A DNA stretch of 9,282 nucleotides from Gemmatimonadaceae bacterium (GTDB lineage: Bacteria; Gemmatimonadota; Gemmatimonadetes; Gemmatimonadales; Gemmatimonadaceae), in assembly GCA_019689955.1 (NCBI GenBank), contig JADGGM010000076.1:1-9282 (forward strand), in the 5' to 3' direction. A model generated the notes under the pieces. That model did no database searches, had not been told where the DNA came from, and saw only the letters and a list, made by a program, of their open reading frames with translations. A program made the position numbers and the translations under genes. This document shows positions 6,578 through 9,282 of the stretch, one piece after another. Within the stretch, counting starts at the first letter, position 1. Each line of letters starts with the position of its first letter.

Positions 6578-7828
6578 ATGACCCAACTCGCCTCCGACAG
6601 CTCCCTTTCTTCCTCTACGTCAGCTCCCAGCTCCGAGTTACAGGCGCAGCCGCTCGACGCCGCGCTCGGGCGCGAGCTGGACGTGCTCCGGCGGGCGGGC
6701 CTTCTGCGCTACCTGCGGCGGGTGGAGCAGCGGCGCGGGGCCGAGATCGTGCTCGAGGGGAAGCCGGCGGTCGACTTCTCCTCCAACGACTACCTCGGGC
6801 TCGCGACCGACGCGCGGATCGCGGCGGCGGTGGCCGACGCGCTCCAGCGCGACGCGACCGGCGCGGCCGCGGCGCGCAGCATCGCGGGGAACCACCCGCT
6901 GCACGAGGCGCTGGAGGCGGCACTGGCCCGGCTCAAGGGGGCAGACGCGGCGCTCCTCTTCCCCACGGGGTTCGCGGCGAACGCGGGGGCGATCCCGGCG
7001 CTCGCGGGGCGCGGGGACGTGATCTACTCCGACGCGCTCAACCACGCCTCGATCATCGACGGGTGCCGTCTCTCGCGCGCGACCACGCGCACCTTCCCGC
7101 ACGCGGACCTCGACGCGCTCGCCGCGCTGCTCGACGAGGACCGTGGGAAGTACCGCCGGCGGCTGATCGTGGTCGAGGGGGTGTACTCGATGGACGGCGA
7201 TCTCTTCCCCCTCCAGCGCCTCGTCCCGCTGGCGCGCGAGCACGGGGCGTGGATCTACGTCGACGACGCGCACGCCACCGGCGTGCTCGGCGCGACGGGG
7301 GCGGGGTCGGCGGAGCACTGCGGCGTGCTGCACGAGATCGACATCGCGATGGGGACGCTCGGCAAGGCGCTCGGCACGGTCGGCGCGTTCATCGCGGGGA
7401 CGCGCACGCTGCGCGAGTTCCTGATCAACCGCGCGCGGTCGTTCGTGTTCACCACGGGGACGCCGCCGGCGCTGGCTGCGGGGGCGATCGCGGCGCTCGA
7501 CATCATGGCGCGCGAGCCGTGGCGCCGCGCCCGTCTCGCCGAGAACTGCGCGCGGGTGCGCGCCGGGCTCGCCGCGCTCGGCCACGAGGCGCCCGCGAAC
7601 CAGCCCGGGCACATCGTCCCGGTGATCATCGGCGGGGCCGAGGCGACGCTGCGCGTGGGGCAGGAGCTGCGCGAGCGCGGGCTGCTCGTCGGCGCGGTCC
7701 GGCCGCCGACGGTCCCCATGGGGAGCGCGCGGCTCCGGATCACCGTGAGCGCGGCGCACACCGCGGAGCAGATCGACCGCCTGCTCGAGGCGCTCGCCGC
7801 CGCGCGCCCCCCGCGCGCGGCCGCATGA
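6578..7828 (+). CDS. bioF: 8-amino-7-oxononanoate synthase (BioF)
   Basis: BioF is a cytoplasmic PLP enzyme that condenses a pimeloyl thioester with L-alanine to give KAPA, the first ring-building step of biotin synthesis. The 416-residue protein shows FSSNDYLGLA (67-76), GNHPLHEALE (104-113), NHASIIDG with His156 over the cofactor, DDAHATGVLG (229-238, Asp229 and His232), the PLP-lysine motif MGTLGKALG (Lys263), and VRPPTVP...ARLRIT (374-389). The VRPPTVP segment favours BioF over 2-amino-3-ketobutyrate CoA ligase. A Ser/Thr-rich stretch of about 25 residues precedes the usual start of the fold. The ATG at 6578 is the only nearby ATG and lacks a Shine-Dalgarno site; an in-frame GTG at 6551 is no better. 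TATCAG at 6565-6570 could be a -10 box giving a leaderless mRNA. The stop overlaps the bioA start in ATGA. Confidence 0.93.
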   Translation: MTQLASDSSLSSSTSAPSSELQAQPLDAALGRELDVLRRAGLLRYLRRVEQRRGAEIVLEGKPAVDFSSNDYLGLATDARIAAAVADALQRDATGAAAARSIAGNHPLHEALEAALARLKGADAALLFPTGFAANAGAIPALAGRGDVIYSDALNHASIIDGCRLSRATTRTFPHADLDALAALLDEDRGKYRRRLIVVEGVYSMDGDLFPLQRLVPLAREHGAWIYVDDAHATGVLGATGAGSAEHCGVLHEIDIAMGTLGKALGTVGAFIAGTRTLREFLINRARSFVFTTGTPPALAAGAIAALDIMAREPWRRARLAENCARVRAGLAALGHEAPANQPGHIVPVIIGGAEATLRVGQELRERGLLVGAVRPPTVPMGSARLRITVSAAHTAEQIDRLLEALAAARPPRAAA

Positions 7829-9102
7829 CCGCGGCCGCGAGCTGGTGCGCGCTCGACGCCGCGCACATCTGGCACCCCTACACGCAGCACGCGGTCGCGC
7901 CGCCGCCGGTGCCGGTGGTGCGCGCCGAGGGCGCGTACCTGTACACGGCCGACGGGCGCCGCGTGTTCGACGCCATCTCGTCGTGGTGGGTGACGCTGCA
8001 CGGCCACGCGCACCCTGCCATCGCCGATGCGATCGCCGCGCAGGCGCGCACGCTCGAGCAGGTGATCTTCGCCGGGTTCACCCACGAGCCGGCCGCGCGG
8101 CTCGCGGGTGAGCTGGTCGCCCACCTCCCTCCCGGGCTCACGCGCGTCTTCTACTCCGACGACGGCTCCACCGCCGTGGAAGTCGCGATCAAGATGGCGC
8201 TCCAGTACTGGCACGGCCAGGGCACGCCGCGCCCGCTCATCGCCGCGCTCGAGAACGCGTACCACGGCGACACCTTCGGCGCGATGAGCGCGAGCGCGCG
8301 CGGCGTGTTCACGACGCCGTTCGGCCGGCACCTCTTCGAGGTGGCGCGGCTCCCCGATCCGAGCGAAGAGGGCGAGGACACGGTGGCGGCGCTCGAGGCG
8401 CTGCTCGACGCGCGCGGCGGGGAGCTCGCCGCGGTGATCGTCGAACCGCTCCTCCTGGGCGCCGGCGGGATGCACGTGTGGAGCGCCGATGTGCTGCGCC
8501 GCCTGCGCGCGCTGACCGCGGAGGCGCGCGTCCTGCTCATCGCCGACGAGGTGCTCACCGGCTTCGGCCGCACGGGCCCGCTCTTCGCGTGCGAGCGCGC
8601 GGAGATCGCCCCCGACATCGTGTGTCTCTCCAAGGGGCTCACCGGCGGCTTTCTCCCGCTGGGGGCGACGGTGGCGCGCGAGGAGATCTTCCGCGCCTTC
8701 CTGAGCCCGGACCGGCGGCGCACGCTCTTCCACGGCCACTCCTACACCGCGAACCCGCTCGCCTGCGCCGCGGCGCGCGCGAGCCTGGCGCTGCTTGACG
8801 ACGCGTGCGCCGCGCGCCGCGCGGCGATCGAACAGGTGCACGTGGCGCGGATGCGCGAGCTCGCCGCGCACCCGCGTGTGCGGAACCCGCGCGTGCTCGG
8901 GACCGTCGCGGCGTTCGATCTCGCGGGCGCGGGGTCGTACCTCGATCCCGTCGGCCCCGCGCTCGGCGCCTTCGCGCTCCAGCGCGACGTGCTCCTTCGC
9001 CCGCTCGGCAACGTCGTCTATCTCCTCCCGCCCTTTTGCGCCACGCCCGACGAGATCGCCGGCGTGTACGATGTGATCGCCGAATTCGTGGAGGGCCCAT
9101 GA
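7825..9102 (+). CDS. bioA: Adenosylmethionine-8-amino-7-oxononanoate aminotransferase (BioA)
   Basis: BioA is a class III PLP aminotransferase that converts KAPA to 7,8-diaminopelargonate (DAPA), using S-adenosylmethionine as amino donor in the classical enzyme. The 425-residue protein has WHPYTQ (16-21, Tyr19), SSWW (52-55), the phosphate-binding [14 protein letters not shown] (111-124), NAYHGDT (144-150, Tyr146), [11 protein letters not shown] (241-251, Asp241), the Schiff-base lysine LSKGLTGG (Lys270), [11 protein letters not shown] (303-313) and Arg392 in LLRPLGN. All fall within a few residues of the E. coli numbering. A lysine-using variant (BioK) is hard to exclude by eye, so the amino donor is inferred. 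The start overlaps the bioF stop (ATGA) with no ribosome site before it, implying translational coupling; the end overlaps bioD in the same way. Confidence 0.95.
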   Translation: MTAAASWCALDAAHIWHPYTQHAVAPPPVPVVRAEGAYLYTADGRRVFDAISSWWVTLHGHAHPAIADAIAAQARTLEQVIFAGFTHEPAARLAGELVAHLPPGLTRVFYSDDGSTAVEVAIKMALQYWHGQGTPRPLIAALENAYHGDTFGAMSASARGVFTTPFGRHLFEVARLPDPSEEGEDTVAALEALLDARGGELAAVIVEPLLLGAGGMHVWSADVLRRLRALTAEARVLLIADEVLTGFGRTGPLFACERAEIAPDIVCLSKGLTGGFLPLGATVAREEIFRAFLSPDRRRTLFHGHSYTANPLACAAARASLALLDDACAARRAAIEQVHVARMRELAAHPRVRNPRVLGTVAAFDLAGAGSYLDPVGPALGAFALQRDVLLRPLGNVVYLLPPFCATPDEIAGVYDVIAEFVEGP

Positions 9103-9282
9103 TCCGCCTCGCCGTGACCGGAACGGATACCGGAGTCGGAAAGACCGTCTTCAGCGCCGCGCTCCTCGTCTTCCTGCGCCAGCACGGGCTGCGCGTGGCG
9201 GGGATGAAGCCCGTCGAGACGGGGGTGGTCGCGGGGGACGTGCACCGTGATGCGGAGGTGCTCCGCGCGGCCGCGGCGGCGG
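9099..9282 (+). CDS. bioD: Dethiobiotin synthetase (BioD), 5' part cut by the window edge
   Basis: BioD closes the ureido ring of dethiobiotin from DAPA, CO2 and ATP. Only the first 61 codons are present. They contain the P-loop GTDTGVGKT (8-16, Lys15 and Thr16) and KPVETG (37-42, Lys37), at the same positions as in E. coli BioD, then a HRDA segment (49-52) near the expected Asp. Gly12 stands where E. coli has Glu. GGAGG at 9090-9094 precedes the ATG by four bases, and the ATG overlaps the bioA stop as ATGA, so the three bio genes form one operon. The truncation is due to the window end, not to a mutation. Confidence 0.93.
   Translation, partial: MIRLAVTGTDTGVGKTVFSAALLVFLRQHGLRVAGMKPVETGVVAGDVHRDAEVLRAAAAA

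Noticed and set aside
6343..7824. In-frame upstream extension of bioA through the whole of bioF
   Set aside because: The extension is an Arg/Ala-rich out-of-frame reading of bioF. The family N-terminus of BioA begins at the ATG at 7825, which overlaps the bioF stop.
7255..8871. A 538-codon open frame on the - strand antisense to bioF and bioA
   Set aside because: Low-complexity Arg/Ala/Glu-rich translation without motifs, opposite two well-conserved enzymes; an artefact of codon bias.

Overview
The window is very G+C-rich bacterial chromosome, densely coded, with long spurious open frames on both strands as expected at this composition. The best taxonomic hint is the ADOP-type double permease (a family described from Acidobacteriota and also common in Gemmatimonadota) next to a MacA-like adaptor and a compact bioF-bioA-bioD cluster. 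Gemmatimonadota or Acidobacteriota is an inference; no rRNA or other phylogenetic marker is present.

Layout. (1) 1-151 has no convincing gene; 152-715 (+) encodes a small Uma2/DUF820-type PD-(D/E)XK nuclease-like protein. (2) 741-775 is a long imperfect hairpin between the convergent ends of the Uma2 gene and the transporter block. (3) 764-6293 (-) is a four-gene transporter block. In transcription order it encodes a membrane-fusion (HlyD/MacA-like) adaptor with a TTG start, a canonical MacB/LolD-type ATPase, an 800-residue double FtsX/MacB permease (ADOP), and a second, sequence-degenerate ATPase. (4) 6294-6577 is a divergent intergenic region with several possible RNA hairpins and an isolated TTGACA. 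(5) 6578-9282 (+) is the biotin operon: bioF, bioA and the first 61 codons of bioD, joined by ATGA stop/start overlaps and running off the window edge.

How the genes work together. BioF, BioA and BioD catalyse three successive steps of biotin ring assembly: pimeloyl thioester plus alanine to KAPA, KAPA to DAPA, DAPA to dethiobiotin. The transporter block looks like a tripartite MacAB-type (type VII ABC) machine: periplasmic adaptor, ATPases and mechanotransmission permease. No outer-membrane TolC-like partner is in the window and the substrate cannot be read from sequence.

The most interesting point is that the permease is a fused two-half protein flanked by two different ATPases. One of these has a His in place of the D-loop Asp and a Leu in place of the usual Arg after the signature motif. 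This suggests, but does not prove, an asymmetric transporter. The rest is recognisable, conventional biology; I found no CRISPR array, tRNA, rRNA, insertion sequence or phage gene.
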